From Campylobacter peloridis LMG 23910 (lineage in GTDB: Bacteria > Campylobacterota > Campylobacteria > Campylobacterales > Campylobacteraceae), in NCBI RefSeq assembly GCF_000816785.1, contig NZ_CP007766.1:1-64000 (forward strand): a DNA stretch of 64,000 nucleotides, in the 5' to 3' direction. Made by a program: the position numbers and the translations under genes. Positions 10,868 through 20,779 of the stretch are shown here, one piece after another; position 1 is the first letter of the stretch; each line of letters opens with the position of its first letter. The notes below the pieces were generated by a model. It was not told where the DNA came from, ran no database searches, and worked only from the letters and a program-made list of their open reading frames with translations.

Positions 10868-12428
10868 AGCTAAGATAAAAGAAATTTTACATCAGCGTTT
10901 TGTAAATGATACTCATGTAAAACTTTGTGATTTACCTATGCCATCTTGCTTGAAAGATGTTTATAAAGGTGCTTTACGCATTAAAGAAGCTATTGAAAAA
11001 AATCAAAAAGTAGCTATAGTGGGTGATTATGATGTTGATGGGGTGATATCATGTGTGATTTTATCTGAATTTTTTGATGATATTGGTTTTGATTATGTGG
11101 TAAAAATTCCAAATCGTTTTAAAGATGGTTATGGCTTAAATGAAGAAATTATCAATGAACTTGATAAGGTAGATTTAATCATCACGGTGGATAATGGCAT
11201 AGCAGCATTTGAGGCTGCAGAACTTTGCTTACAAAAAGGAATTGATTTAATCATTACTGATCATCACATGCCACCAGAAAATTTACCAAAAGCGTATGCT
11301 ATTATCAATCCAAAGCAAAAAGATTGCGAATTTCCAGATATTGAAATTTGTGGGGCTCAAGTAGCATGGTATTTAGTTGCTGCTTTAAAAGAAGTTTGTA
11401 AGATTAATTATAATATGTGTAAATTTATAGAACTTTTAGCTATAGCTATAATCGCAGATATGATGGAGCTTAGAGACTTAAATAGAGCATTAGTTAGAAA
11501 AGGTATAGAATGTATTAATGACTCAAAACGAGCAGCATTTAAAGCTATTAAGCAGTGTTTTGGAAAAGATAAATTTGAACTTGAAAATATTGGTTTTTTG
11601 ATTGCACCTTTGATAAATAGTGCAGGAAGAATGGATGATGCGATTATTTCTTATAAATTTTTGCATTCTAAAAATATAAATGAAGTGATGAAGTATTTAG
11701 AGCAAATTATCGCTTACAATAATAATCGCAAAGATGAAGAACGAGAGCTTTTTAAGCAATGCTTAGAGCAAGTTAATGAAAATCATCCTGTGATTATAGT
11801 CAATGGGCAAAATTGGCATGAAGGAGTTTTAGGTATAGTTGCATCGCGTTTAGCAAAACATTTTAACAAACCTGCTTTTGTTTTTTCAGAATGTGAGCAA
11901 AAGGCTAAAGCTAGTGTTAGAAGTGTAGGTAAAATAGATATTTTAAATGTTATAGAACAAGCCAAAGAATTTGTTTTAAGCTATGGTGGACACAAAGGTG
12001 CTGCAGGGGTTATGGTAGAGCTTGAAAATTTAGAATCTTTCAAAAACAAACTTAATGATATTTGTCAAAGTATTCCAAAAGAAGATTTTTACAATACAGA
12101 GGAAGTTTTAGGTAGTATTGATCCAAATGAAGTAGATTTTGAATTACTAGAACTTTTAGAGTCTTTTGAACCTTATGGCCATAAAAATCCTAAGCCACAT
12201 TTTAAATTTAGCCAACTTCTTGTAAAAAATAAGAAAAAAATAGGCAAAGATGAAAGTCATATGAAATTGATTTTAACCCAAGGGAATAAAACTTTAGAAG
12301 CTTTATTTTTTAATTTTGATCATGAACCAAAACTTGGTGAAAATATAGATTTTATCGCTAGTATTTCTAAAAATAACTTCAAAGGTTTAATAACTCCTCA
12401 ACTAACCATAAAAGAGATTATAAAATAA
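10857..12428 (+). CDS. recJ: Single-stranded-DNA-specific exonuclease RecJ
   Basis: 5'-3' exonuclease for single-stranded DNA in recombination and mismatch repair. The DHH phosphoesterase core is plain: [11 protein letters not shown] (motif I), TVDNGI, and TDHHMPP (DHH motif III). The DHHA1 part carries [10 protein letters not shown] near residue 380, followed by a C-terminal OB-like domain. At 523 residues it is slightly short for the family but typical of epsilonproteobacteria. The ATG lies inside the last codons of pyrG, with no separate promoter visible. Confidence 0.95.
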   Translation: MLTKAKIKEILHQRFVNDTHVKLCDLPMPSCLKDVYKGALRIKEAIEKNQKVAIVGDYDVDGVISCVILSEFFDDIGFDYVVKIPNRFKDGYGLNEEIINELDKVDLIITVDNGIAAFEAAELCLQKGIDLIITDHHMPPENLPKAYAIINPKQKDCEFPDIEICGAQVAWYLVAALKEVCKINYNMCKFIELLAIAIIADMMELRDLNRALVRKGIECINDSKRAAFKAIKQCFGKDKFELENIGFLIAPLINSAGRMDDAIISYKFLHSKNINEVMKYLEQIIAYNNNRKDEERELFKQCLEQVNENHPVIIVNGQNWHEGVLGIVASRLAKHFNKPAFVFSECEQKAKASVRSVGKIDILNVIEQAKEFVLSYGGHKGAAGVMVELENLESFKNKLNDICQSIPKEDFYNTEEVLGSIDPNEVDFELLELLESFEPYGHKNPKPHFKFSQLLVKNKKKIGKDESHMKLILTQGNKTLEALFFNFDHEPKLGENIDFIASISKNNFKGLITPQLTIKEIIK

Positions 12429-12449
12429 TTATTTATATCAAGGAAGTAT

Positions 12450-13049
12450 ATGTTTAAAATAATTTTATTTTTAGTAATGATTTTTAATTATGCTTTAACA
12501 TATGAAACAAAAATTTTTATAGCAAATACCTATATACCAGAAAATTTTTACAAGTATGATAAAGAATTCAAACAAGCTGCTAAAAAATACAATATACCTA
12601 TGGTTTTACTTAAAGCTATATCACTTACTGAAAATGCAAAATATAAACACGATATCATAGGAAAAAACAAAAATAAAACTAAAGATTATGGTTTGATGCA
12701 AATTAATAGTATTCATTTACAACGCTTTGGACTCAAAGAAAAAGATATTATAAAACCTAGTGTTAATATAGACACAGCTGCAAGATTGCTCCATGAGCTT
12801 ATTCAAAAATATGGTTTTAATTGGGATGCTATAGGAAGATATCATTCAGCTAATTCAAAATATAAAAATATATGGCTACATAAAGTAATGTCGCATTTGA
12901 TGGCTATAATTTTAAAAGATAGCAAAAAATTAATTTCTATGGAAAAATTTAGGGTTATGAAGCTTGCATCGTTGTTAGTGAATTTTAATGAAGAACATTA
13001 TATACAATTAGCAAATACTGAAAAATATATTAAAAACAAGAATTTATAA
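12450..13049 (+). CDS. Lytic transglycosylase-like (SLT domain) protein
   Basis: A 199-residue protein with a signal peptide (first ~18 residues) and a compact SLT fold: the catalytic Glu lies in [16 protein letters not shown], followed by DYGLMQIN and the [12 protein letters not shown] helix, the ordered motifs of family 1 soluble lytic transglycosylases. It is the small type often associated with secretion or conjugation machines (IagB-like), though no such machine is nearby. It probably cleaves peptidoglycan in the periplasm. AAGGA ribosome site. Its stop overlaps the stop of prfA on the other strand by six bases. Confidence 0.87.
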   Translation: MFKIILFLVMIFNYALTYETKIFIANTYIPENFYKYDKEFKQAAKKYNIPMVLLKAISLTENAKYKHDIIGKNKNKTKDYGLMQINSIHLQRFGLKEKDIIKPSVNIDTAARLLHELIQKYGFNWDAIGRYHSANSKYKNIWLHKVMSHLMAIILKDSKKLISMEKFRVMKLASLLVNFNEEHYIQLANTEKYIKNKNL

Positions 13050-14111
13050 ATTTTCTTGTTTTAAAGCTTCTGATTGATAGTAAGCGATTAATGGTTCGAT
13101 AATCTCATCAAAAAGACCACCTTCTAAAATCGCATCAAGTCTATATAAAGTAAGGTTAATTCTATGATCGCTAATTCTATTTTGTGGAAAATTATAAGTG
13201 CGTATGCGTTCGCTTCTATCACCACTTCCAACTTGTGATTTTCTAGCTTCGCTTTCTTTAGCTAGGCGTTCTTGCTCTTGCATTTCAAAGAGCCTTGCTT
13301 TTAATACCTTCATAGCACTTTCTTTATTTTTATGTTGACTTTTGCCATCTTGATTTACTACGACTATACCTGTTGGGATATGCGTGATTCTAACAGCACT
13401 ATCTGTGGTATTTACACTTTGTCCACCATGTCCACTACTTCTCATAACATCGATTTTTAAATCATTGGGATTGATTTGAATTTCCACATCATCAACTTCA
13501 GGCATGATAGCTACTGTGATAGCTGAAGTATGCACTCTCCCTTGAGATTCTGTTTGAGGAACTCTTTGAACCCTATGTGTTCCACCTTCGTATTTTAATC
13601 TTGAATAAGCCCCACTTCCTTTTATAAGTATAATAATTTCTTTAAATCCACCTACACTACCTTCGCTTGAACTTACGATTTCATATTTATAGTCACGATT
13701 TTCAGCATAGCGTATATAAGCTTTTACTAAATCTCCAACAAATAAAGAAGCTTCATCTCCGCCTGTTCCTGCGCGAATTTCTAAGAAAATATTTTTATCA
13801 TCATTTGGATCTTTAGGAAGTAAAAGAATTTTTAATTCCTCTTCAAGTTGAGGTTTTAAAACTTCTAAATTTTTTAGCTCTTCTTTTGCAAGTTCACCTA
13901 ATTCTGTATCAGATAAAAGAAGTTTATTTTCTTCTATATCATTTAAAGTTTTGAGGTATTCTTGTGCTTTTTCTACTATGGGTTCTAGATTTTTTTGCTC
14001 TTTAGATAGAGCAGTCATTTTGGAAACATCATTGGAGATATTAACATCACTAAGAAGAGTATTTAACTCATCAAAGCGTGCTAAAAAAGGTTTAAGTTTG
14101 TCAGCTAACAT
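13044..14111 (-). CDS. prfA: Peptide chain release factor 1
   Basis: Recognises UAA and UAG stop codons and releases the nascent chain. The catalytic GGQ loop is in [20 protein letters not shown], and the PxT anticodon-like tripeptide region distinguishing RF1 is consistent with [16 protein letters not shown]. The 355-residue length is normal. It is four bases downstream of rpsT on the same strand, and the two are clearly an operon of translation genes. Confidence 0.98.
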   Translation of the reverse strand: MLADKLKPFLARFDELNTLLSDVNISNDVSKMTALSKEQKNLEPIVEKAQEYLKTLNDIEENKLLLSDTELGELAKEELKNLEVLKPQLEEELKILLLPKDPNDDKNIFLEIRAGTGGDEASLFVGDLVKAYIRYAENRDYKYEIVSSSEGSVGGFKEIIILIKGSGAYSRLKYEGGTHRVQRVPQTESQGRVHTSAITVAIMPEVDDVEIQINPNDLKIDVMRSSGHGGQSVNTTDSAVRITHIPTGIVVVNQDGKSQHKNKESAMKVLKARLFEMQEQERLAKESEARKSQVGSGDRSERIRTYNFPQNRISDHRINLTLYRLDAILEGGLFDEIIEPLIAYYQSEALKQENL

Positions 14112-14115
14112 TAAA

Positions 14116-14379
14116 TTATGCTATTTTATTTACCAATAACGCTAATCTACTTACACGGCGTGAAGCAGTTTGTTTTTTCAAAAATCCACGACTTACCATA
14201 GCATGAATGCTTTTGTTAGCTATTTTTAATGCATTTTGTGCTGCTTCTTTGTCATTGTTTGCTGCTGCTTCGCGAACAGCTTTTGTGATATTTTTTAATC
14301 TTGTTCTATAAAATCTATTTCTTTCTGTTCTTTTTATAGTTTGTCTTGCTCTTTTTTCAGCAGATTTATGGTTTGCCAT
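14116..14379 (-). CDS. rpsT: Ribosomal protein S20
   Basis: Small-subunit protein that binds the 5' domain of 16S rRNA. The 87-residue, Lys/Arg/Ala-rich helical sequence [20 protein letters not shown] followed by [10 protein letters not shown]-type helices and the tail [17 protein letters not shown] is characteristic. The ATG has AAGGAAAAT upstream. It heads the rpsT-prfA unit. Confidence 0.98.
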   Translation of the reverse strand: MANHKSAEKRARQTIKRTERNRFYRTRLKNITKAVREAAANNDKEAAQNALKIANKSIHAMVSRGFLKKQTASRRVSRLALLVNKIA

Positions 14380-14465
14380 AATTTTCCTTTTTTATATAAA
14401 TTAAATTGCTAATTATAGTAAAATAAAATTAAATTTTAATTAATTTAAGTCATTTTAAAGTATTA

Positions 14466-15227
14466 TTAATATCTAATATTATTCATTCTTAAAAAATCGC
14501 GTAGTTTTTCATACTCACCATTTTCTAAAAAGCGGTATTTACCTGCTTTTAACATACCAAGATCTAAAGCCCCAAAAGCCACTCTTTTAAGATCCATCAC
14601 TTCTAAATCAAAATGTCCAAAAAAGCGTCTTAGCTCTCTATTTTTACCTTCATTAATGATTACTTTTAGCTTTGTATAGCCACCACTTGAGCCAAAAATT
14701 TCAAAACCTAAAAAGGGAGCAAAACTCATAGATGTTATTTTGGTTTTAGCGTGAGCGCCTTTTTTTTCATTTTGAATTTCTAAGCCATTTTGCATAGCTT
14801 CGATGACATTTTTATCTATATTGCCTTTTACTTTTAAGTAGTATTCTCTTTCTAAATCACTATGCATTAGTGCATGGGCTATCACAGGAGAATCCGTTAG
14901 CAAAAGCAAACCCTCACTTGCAAAGTCAAGCCTTCCAACACTAAGCCAAGTGCTAAATTGTTTTGGTAAGGTATGATAAATAGTTTTTCTACCCCTATCA
15001 TCTTTTTTGCTGACTATTTCACCCTTTTGTTTGTGATAAATGATGACTGAAAACTGGGTTTTTTTATGCAACTTTTTGCCATTTATAAAAACTTTATCTT
15101 CAGCATTCACGCTATCATTTAGCAAGGCTTTTTTTTGATTGATTTTTACTAAGCCTTGCTTGATTAGCTCATCAGCCTCACGGCGAGAGTATTTGCTATT
15201 GTGTGAGATGAATTTATTAATTCTCAT
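14466..15227 (-). CDS. rRNA pseudouridine synthase (RsuA/RluB family)
   Basis: Converts a specific uridine of ribosomal RNA to pseudouridine. An N-terminal S4 RNA-binding domain (MRINKFISHNSKYSRREADELI) precedes the catalytic domain, with the active Asp in VGRLDFASEGLLLLT (about residues 98-112) and the later NEGKNRELRRFFGHF motif of the RsuA/RluB/RluE/RluF group. The 253-residue length fits RluB/RsuA. Which uridine it modifies cannot be told. It follows rnj in a leftward operon, and the same order rnj-rsmA is found in C. jejuni. Confidence 0.93.
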   Translation of the reverse strand: MRINKFISHNSKYSRREADELIKQGLVKINQKKALLNDSVNAEDKVFINGKKLHKKTQFSVIIYHKQKGEIVSKKDDRGRKTIYHTLPKQFSTWLSVGRLDFASEGLLLLTDSPVIAHALMHSDLEREYYLKVKGNIDKNVIEAMQNGLEIQNEKKGAHAKTKITSMSFAPFLGFEIFGSSGGYTKLKVIINEGKNRELRRFFGHFDLEVMDLKRVAFGALDLGMLKAGKYRFLENGEYEKLRDFLRMNNIRY

Positions 15228-15234
15228 TTTCAGC

Positions 15235-17178
15235 CTACATCACAAAAATAGTTGGCACTATGGTTGGGTATTTTTTGATTTTTCTAAAAATATGCTTTCT
15301 TAGCACTTGTCTAATTTGAGCTTCTAAAACTTTTGGATTGTCTAAAATTTCATCTTTTACATTAGGGAAAAATTGACTTAAAACATCGCTCATTTCTTTT
15401 GAAAATGCTCCATCTTGTTTATCAGCTACCAAACCATAGCTAAATACTCTTGGTTTATTAATAAGCGTTTTGCTTGCTTTATCAAGCTGAGCAATGATAA
15501 CAACTATACCGCTATCTGCTAGTTTTTGTCTATCAATTACCACATCATCTGCGATTTGTTTGTTGATTTGATTATCTACAAAAACCTTTCCTGTTTTAAC
15601 CGTTTTTACGCGTTTGATGTATTTTTGGCAAAGCTCTACTTGATCTCCATCGCTCATTAAATAAATGTTTCTTTCAGGTATGCCACATTTTAGTGCAGTT
15701 TCTTTGTGTTTGTTGATATGATTATATTCTCCATGCACTGGTAAGAAAAATTTAGGTTTTACCAAAGTAAGCATAAGTTTTTGCTCTTCTATGCTAGCGT
15801 GCCCGCTTACATGAATTTCGCTAAATTCTTGATAAGCAACTTTAGCTCCTGCTTTTAAAAGAAAATCAAGCACAGCAGAAACATTTGCTTCATTTCCTGG
15901 TATGGCTTTAGCTGAAATGATAACTTGATCGCTTGGTTTGATTTTGATAAATTTATGCTCATCAGTTGCCATTCTATATAAAGCACTCATGGTTTCACCT
16001 TGGCTTCCTGTAGTTACTATAAGCACTTCATTGTCTTTGTATTTGCTAACTTCATCAGCGTCAATGAAAATTTTTCTATCAAGTTTGATATAACCAAGTT
16101 CCATGGTGGTATAGAGATTTCTTTCCATAGAACGCCCTATCACACAAACCTTTCTGCCGTATTTTAAACCATAACTAATAGCTTGATATACGCGGTGGAT
16201 ATTAGAGCTAAAGGTGCTCATGATCACCCTGCCCTTAGTTTTAGCAAAAATTTGATCAAAAGTAGGCCCTACAGAGCTTTCACTTTTTGTGTAACCTTCT
16301 TTATATGAGTTTGTGCTATCACTTAAAAGACAAAGCACCCCTTCTTCGCCATATTGAGCTAAACGACTTAAATCCGTTGGGTAACCATCAATTGGAGTTT
16401 GATCTATCTTAAAATCACCTGTGTGTATGATAGTTCCTGCTTTAGTTTTAATAGCTAGCGCACATGCATCGATGATAGAGTGGGTTATGTGAATCCATTC
16501 TAAATCAAAATCACCTATTTCATAAATTTGTCTTTTGGTGATTGGTCTAAACCATTTACGCTCAGCTTTTAAGCCATGTTCTTCAAATTTGTTTGAAATC
16601 ATACCTAGGGCTAAAGGTGTCGCATAGATAGGAAATTGGAATTCTTTGAAAAAATACGGCACTGCACCGATATGATCTTCATGAGCATGTGTGATTATAA
16701 TGGCACGAATTTTATCTTTTATCTTTCTAACATAGTCAAAATCAGGTATGATGATATCTACCCCATGCATAGTTCCATCAGGAAAACTCATACCTATATC
16801 AACAATAATCGCATCATTATTGGTTTCAAAAACGGTGATATTTCCACCAATTTCTCCAAGCCCACCCAAAGGCGTAATACGGATTTTATGCTCGCTTGAG
16901 TTATTGTGTTTTAAAGGGTGGAGTCTTAACTCATGCATGATTTTATTTGCTTGTATACTTTTAGCAAGTTCTACTTGCCATTCTTCATTACCACTTAATT
17001 TAGAAGGTAAATTTCTATTTTTTTTCTTTCTCTTTTTTTCTTCAACATTTTCATTTTGAATATTTTCTAGTTTTGCCTCGTTTTGTTCTAAATTTTGTGA
17101 TTCTTTTCTTTTTTTATTTTTAAATTTGTTAAATCTTCTAGGTTTATTTTGTTCTTGAGTTTTGTTTTCTTCGCTCAT
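15235..17178 (-). CDS. rnj: Ribonuclease J
   Basis: Metallo-beta-lactamase/beta-CASP ribonuclease with endo- and 5' exonuclease activity, central to mRNA turnover in this group, which lacks RNase E. Zinc ligands are in ITHAHEDHIGAVPYF, the IIHTGDFKID segment and the SDSTNSYKEGYT loop; the beta-CASP domain has SGHASIEEQKLML. The N-terminal ~75 residues are a low-complexity Lys/Asn/Glu-rich tail, typical of Helicobacter and Campylobacter RNase J. Two in-frame starts, ATGATTATG, lie at 17184 and 17178; AAAGG abuts the first and is six bases from the second, so 17178 (MSEENKTQEQ) is preferred. It overlaps rsmA by 35 bases. Confidence 0.96.
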   Translation of the reverse strand: MSEENKTQEQNKPRRFNKFKNKKRKESQNLEQNEAKLENIQNENVEEKKRKKKNRNLPSKLSGNEEWQVELAKSIQANKIMHELRLHPLKHNNSSEHKIRITPLGGLGEIGGNITVFETNNDAIIVDIGMSFPDGTMHGVDIIIPDFDYVRKIKDKIRAIIITHAHEDHIGAVPYFFKEFQFPIYATPLALGMISNKFEEHGLKAERKWFRPITKRQIYEIGDFDLEWIHITHSIIDACALAIKTKAGTIIHTGDFKIDQTPIDGYPTDLSRLAQYGEEGVLCLLSDSTNSYKEGYTKSESSVGPTFDQIFAKTKGRVIMSTFSSNIHRVYQAISYGLKYGRKVCVIGRSMERNLYTTMELGYIKLDRKIFIDADEVSKYKDNEVLIVTTGSQGETMSALYRMATDEHKFIKIKPSDQVIISAKAIPGNEANVSAVLDFLLKAGAKVAYQEFSEIHVSGHASIEEQKLMLTLVKPKFFLPVHGEYNHINKHKETALKCGIPERNIYLMSDGDQVELCQKYIKRVKTVKTGKVFVDNQINKQIADDVVIDRQKLADSGIVVIIAQLDKASKTLINKPRVFSYGLVADKQDGAFSKEMSDVLSQFFPNVKDEILDNPKVLEAQIRQVLRKHIFRKIKKYPTIVPTIFVM

Positions 17179-17959
17179 AATCATCCTTTAAATAATCATA
17201 AATTTTAAGGTATAAATCAACGCTAATTTCATGAGCTCTTGAAGTAGGTGAGATATTTAGTGCATTAAAGGCTTTTAATATTTTTTCTTTTTTATCTTTG
17301 AAATTTGATATAAGTTGTTTTCTTGGGTTTTGAAAACACACTCTAAGAAAATCTTTAAAAGCTTTTATATTGTCACATTTTTGCTGATAATGGCTAAATT
17401 TTATTAGCTTTATCACAGCTGAAGTAACTTTTGGCGGAGGATTAAAGCTTTGTGGTTTTATATCAAAAAGCATTTGTCTTTGGCAGATTAATGCACAAAG
17501 CACCCCTAGAGCCGAAAAATTACTTTCTTTCTCACTTGCACAAAATTTTTGTGCTACTTCTTTTTGCACCATAACTATAAGCCCTAAACAATTTTCATCT
17601 TCTAAGGCTTGTAAAATCAAATTTGTAGCAATATAATAAGGTAAATTCGCTACTAAAAAATACTCTTTTTCGCTTAAACTTCCTTTTTCAAATGCATCGC
17701 TTGCATTTTGATGTATAAGCTCAAAATTTCCACCTTCAATCTCATTTTGAAATTTTTTATTCAAAATAGGAATTAAATCTTTGTCAATCTCATAAGCTTT
17801 TACCTTAGAGACTTTCAAAAGTTCTTGCGTTAAATCACCTAAGCCAGGCCCAATCTCAACTATATTTTTAGTATCTTTGGGTATGGCTTGGATGATTTTT
17901 GCTACCACGCTTTTATCTTCTAAAAAATTTTGCCCAAAATGTTTTTTTGCTTTAATCAT
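17144..17959 (-). CDS. rsmA: 16S rRNA dimethyladenosine transferase RsmA (KsgA)
   Basis: Dimethylates two adjacent adenines in the 3' helix of 16S rRNA. The SAM-binding motif is VEIGPGLGDLTQELL (about residues 34-48), and the catalytic NLPY motif is in VANLPYYIATNLI. The PxVxSAVI-type segment PPPKVTSAVIKL and the C-terminal helical domain follow. The 271-residue length is standard. It is the first gene of the leftward rsmA-rnj-pseudouridine synthase set; its 3' end runs into rnj. Confidence 0.97.
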   Translation of the reverse strand: MIKAKKHFGQNFLEDKSVVAKIIQAIPKDTKNIVEIGPGLGDLTQELLKVSKVKAYEIDKDLIPILNKKFQNEIEGGNFELIHQNASDAFEKGSLSEKEYFLVANLPYYIATNLILQALEDENCLGLIVMVQKEVAQKFCASEKESNFSALGVLCALICQRQMLFDIKPQSFNPPPKVTSAVIKLIKFSHYQQKCDNIKAFKDFLRVCFQNPRKQLISNFKDKKEKILKAFNALNISPTSRAHEISVDLYLKIYDYLKDDYERRKQNSRTK

Positions 17960-18050
17960 AAAAATATTTTATCTAAAAAATATTAATTATAGCATTATTT
18001 TAAGTGCTAATTGGATAAAATTTAACTTTATTTTTTATAAAGGTGGATTT

Positions 18051-18584
18051 TTGAAAAATCTTATAGTATGTGCTGGCGGAAATGAAAATTTTAAATTTGC
18101 AAAAAGTATAGGCATAGGACTTGTTAATTCTGCTTTTTCTTTGGGTAAAATTTTAAGCGAAGAAAAGGTGGATAATTTGATTTTTATTGGAACTTGTGGA
18201 ATTTATCAAGAAGGAAAAATCTTAGAAATTTATGAAAGCTCTAATGCTTCAAATATAGAATATGCCGATATTTGCGATGGGTTTTATACACCTATTGCAA
18301 ATAAAATCATATTAAATGTTTCACATGAAACAATGATTAATTCTTCAAACTATATATGCAAGGATAAAAATATAGCAAAACAATTTTTTGAAAAAGGTTT
18401 GCATATAGAAAATATGGAAGCTTACGCAGTGCTTTCTTGTGCAAAAATGCAAGGAATTAATGGAATTTGTTATTTGTGTGCGACAAATTTTTGTGATGAA
18501 TTTGCCCATGAAGATTTTTTAAAAAATCATCAAAAAGCAAAAGAATTATTAAAAGATTTTTTGCTAGATAAAAAACTTATATAG
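18051..18584 (+). CDS. Nucleoside phosphorylase/nucleosidase-like protein
   Basis: A 177-residue protein with features of the PNP/UDP phosphorylase fold: an N-terminal CAGGNENF strand-loop, the nucleobase-side [13 protein letters not shown] (compare GxxG in MTA/SAH nucleosidase) and the ribose-binding NMEAYAV segment (compare the VEMEAAA motif). It is shorter than Pfs or DeoD, so it may be specialised or divergent. The start is a TTG at 18051 with AAAGGTGG upstream; longer readings from 17877 run through the divergent rsmA gene and look spurious. It occupies the position of Cj1712 between ksgA and rlmN. Substrate unknown. Confidence 0.78.
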   Translation: MKNLIVCAGGNENFKFAKSIGIGLVNSAFSLGKILSEEKVDNLIFIGTCGIYQEGKILEIYESSNASNIEYADICDGFYTPIANKIILNVSHETMINSSNYICKDKNIAKQFFEKGLHIENMEAYAVLSCAKMQGINGICYLCATNFCDEFAHEDFLKNHQKAKELLKDFLLDKKLI

Positions 18585-18592
18585 GAAAAAAA

Positions 18593-19663
18593 TTGAGTGA
18601 TTTAAAAAATATATTAGATTTTACTAAAGAAGAATTAGAAAATTTAGTTCAGCCCAAATTTAGAGCTAAGCAAATTTTTGAGTGGATTTATAAAAAATAC
18701 GCCGATGATTTTTTACAAATGTCGTCTTTGCCAAAAGAATTTAGGGCGTATTTGCAAGAAAATTTTCACTTTAGTCCTTTAAAATGTGTAAAAGATGAAA
18801 AAAGCAAAGATGGGAGCATTAAATACCTTTTTGAGCTTTTAGATGGTAAAAAAATAGAGGCTGTTTTGCTTCCTATGAAAGAAGAACTTGTAGATGAAAA
18901 TGGTAAGATTATCAAACATGCAAGATATACTATTTGTGTTTCATCACAAGTGGGTTGTAAAAGCGGATGTAGTTTTTGTCTTACTGCTAAAGGGGGATTG
19001 AAAAGAAATTTAAGTGCTGGAGAGATAGTAGGACAAATTTTATGGATAAAAAAGCATAATCAAATTCCTTATGAAAGAAGGGTTAATATAGTCTATATGG
19101 GCATGGGTGAGCCTTTGGATAATCTTAAAAATGTTTCTAAGGCAGTTGTGATTTTAGCTGATAATGATGCTTTAGCGATAAGCCCTAGAAGGCAAACTAT
19201 AAGCACAAGTGGTTTAGCAAAACAAATTAAAGAACTAGGTGCAATGAATTTGGGTGTGCTTTTGGCTATTTCACTTCATGCTGTAAATGATGAATTAAGA
19301 AGTGAATTAATGCCTATAAATAAAGCTTATAATATAGCTAGCATTATGGAAGCAGTGAGAAATTTCCCAATAGATCAACGCAAAAGAGTGATGTTTGAAT
19401 ACCTTTTAATTGATGGAATAAATGATAAAATCGAGCATGCCAAAGAATTAGTTAAGCTTTTAAATGGTATAAAAGCCAAGGTAAATTTAATACTTTTTAA
19501 TCCTCACGAAGGTAGTTTATATAAAAGGCCAAGCGTTGAAGCGGCGGTTAAATTTCAAGATTATCTGAGCGCTAAAGGCGTAACTTGCACCATAAGAGAA
19601 AGTAAAGGACTTGATATTTCTGCAGCTTGTGGACAACTTAAAGAAAGGCAAAGTGCAAAATGA
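18593..19663 (+). CDS. rlmN: Dual-specificity 23S rRNA/tRNA methyltransferase RlmN
   Basis: Radical SAM enzyme that methylates C2 of adenine in 23S rRNA and tRNAs. The CxxxCxxC cluster motif is in [30 protein letters not shown] is the SAM-binding GEP motif, and the C-terminal catalytic Cys is in [11 protein letters not shown]. The 356-residue length is normal. Translation starts at a TTG with AGGAAAAA upstream; no ATG is in a suitable place. The stop overlaps the start of a 36-residue ORF as ATGA. Confidence 0.96.
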   Translation: MSDLKNILDFTKEELENLVQPKFRAKQIFEWIYKKYADDFLQMSSLPKEFRAYLQENFHFSPLKCVKDEKSKDGSIKYLFELLDGKKIEAVLLPMKEELVDENGKIIKHARYTICVSSQVGCKSGCSFCLTAKGGLKRNLSAGEIVGQILWIKKHNQIPYERRVNIVYMGMGEPLDNLKNVSKAVVILADNDALAISPRRQTISTSGLAKQIKELGAMNLGVLLAISLHAVNDELRSELMPINKAYNIASIMEAVRNFPIDQRKRVMFEYLLIDGINDKIEHAKELVKLLNGIKAKVNLILFNPHEGSLYKRPSVEAAVKFQDYLSAKGVTCTIRESKGLDISAACGQLKERQSAK

Positions 19664-19770
19664 CTTTTTTGGATATAGCGCAAATTATTTTCATCGCAAT
19701 AGTAGTGGTAATAGGACTTGGTGGGATTATTTATGTTTTGAGAAATGAAGGGAAAAATAATGATAGATAA
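19660..19770 (+). CDS. 36-residue single-pass membrane protein
   Basis: Starts with an ATGA overlap on the rlmN stop and encodes 36 residues: a short N-terminus MTFLDIAQ, a hydrophobic helix of about 19 residues ([19 protein letters not shown]) and a charged tail RNEGKNNDR. The coupling to rlmN and the clean membrane helix argue that it is real. In C. jejuni I recall a small hydrophobic protein gene, Cj1714, in the same place after rlmN. Its last 11 bases overlap the chosen start of the radical SAM gene, so all three may be translationally coupled. Function unknown. Confidence 0.7.
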   Translation: MTFLDIAQIIFIAIVVVIGLGGIIYVLRNEGKNNDR

Positions 19771-20779
19771 AAAACAATTATTAGAAAATGAACTATTTCA
19801 AAATAGATATATAAAAGCAAATATTTCTTGGTATTATTCTTATTTAACTGGAAAAAGAGGATTAGCTAGAATTTTTAAACTTCCATATGCTGCTTTGATG
19901 AGAAAATTTTATTTGAAAAAATATTTTGAAAAACGAGTAGGGGAGGGTAAAATAGATATTCCTTATTTAGAATTAGTTTTAACTACAAAATGCACTTTAA
20001 GATGCGAATCTTGTAATAATTTAATGCAATATTTTTCACCATCTAATCAATATACCTGTACTTTAGAGGGTATTATAAAATCATTAGAATTGCTTTTATC
20101 TAAGGTGGATTCTATTGCAAGGGTTAGAATCATAGGTGGAGAACCCTTGTTGTTTAAGGATTTACCGCAATTGATTGATTATTTAGATACTCAAAAGAAG
20201 ATATTAACATTTTCTTTAGTGACTAATGCTACTATTGATTTTAAAGATGAGTTGATAAAAAGATTAAAATTTTCTAATAAGGTTAGAAAAATTACGATTT
20301 CAGATTATAAAAGATCTCCAAATTTAAAAATTCCATTGAAACAAGAAAGCATTTTGAAAAAATTAAAAGAAAATAAAATTCCATTTTCTATGGATTCTAG
20401 TGGAGAAAATTCCACTTGGAGTGATCCTGAAAAAATTTACAAACGCGGTAGAAATAAAGAAGATATAATAAAAAATTATCGCAATTGTCAAATGCCATGT
20501 GTTAGTTTAATGACTTCAGAAGGCTTAAAAGATAAATCTTTAGCACCAAATGGAGCTGTATTTACATGTCCTATATCTTCTTCTTTATCGCGTCTTAAAG
20601 GCTTAGAAGAATTTGAGGGTGATTTTGTAAATTTAGATGATGATAAAGAAAGATTTTTTGAATTTTACGCTCAAGATTTTTACAAATCCTGTGATTATTG
20701 TAGAGATTATGGTGCTCCAGCTAAGCAAATTGCAGTCGCAATTCAAACCAATAAAGTTTTAAAATTAGAAAAAGATTAA
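19760..20779 (+). CDS. Radical SAM protein of unknown pathway
   Basis: A 339-residue radical SAM enzyme: cluster motif CTLRCESC (C78, C82, C85 from the chosen start), then RIIGGEPLLF as the SAM-binding strand. Additional cysteines near the C-terminus (CQMPC, CP, and CDYC at about 307-330) could hold a second iron-sulfur cluster, as in SPASM/twitch enzymes that modify peptides or sugars. The start at 19760 has AAGGGA six bases upstream; an ATG at 19745 lacks a site. No peptide substrate or partner enzyme is recognisable nearby except the 36-residue ORF just upstream. Its stop shares the TTAA with the convergent gene. Confidence 0.85.
   Translation: MIDKKQLLENELFQNRYIKANISWYYSYLTGKRGLARIFKLPYAALMRKFYLKKYFEKRVGEGKIDIPYLELVLTTKCTLRCESCNNLMQYFSPSNQYTCTLEGIIKSLELLLSKVDSIARVRIIGGEPLLFKDLPQLIDYLDTQKKILTFSLVTNATIDFKDELIKRLKFSNKVRKITISDYKRSPNLKIPLKQESILKKLKENKIPFSMDSSGENSTWSDPEKIYKRGRNKEDIIKNYRNCQMPCVSLMTSEGLKDKSLAPNGAVFTCPISSSLSRLKGLEEFEGDFVNLDDDKERFFEFYAQDFYKSCDYCRDYGAPAKQIAVAIQTNKVLKLEKD

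Noticed and set aside
16636-17059. Two open frames on the plus strand (87 and 103 codons) within rnj
   Set aside because: Antisense shadows of the RNase J N-terminal region; Ser/Phe-rich translation with no family match.
17877-18050. N-terminal extension of the nucleosidase-like gene
   Set aside because: It would read through the divergent rsmA start; the TTG at 18051 has a good ribosome site and begins at the conserved fold.
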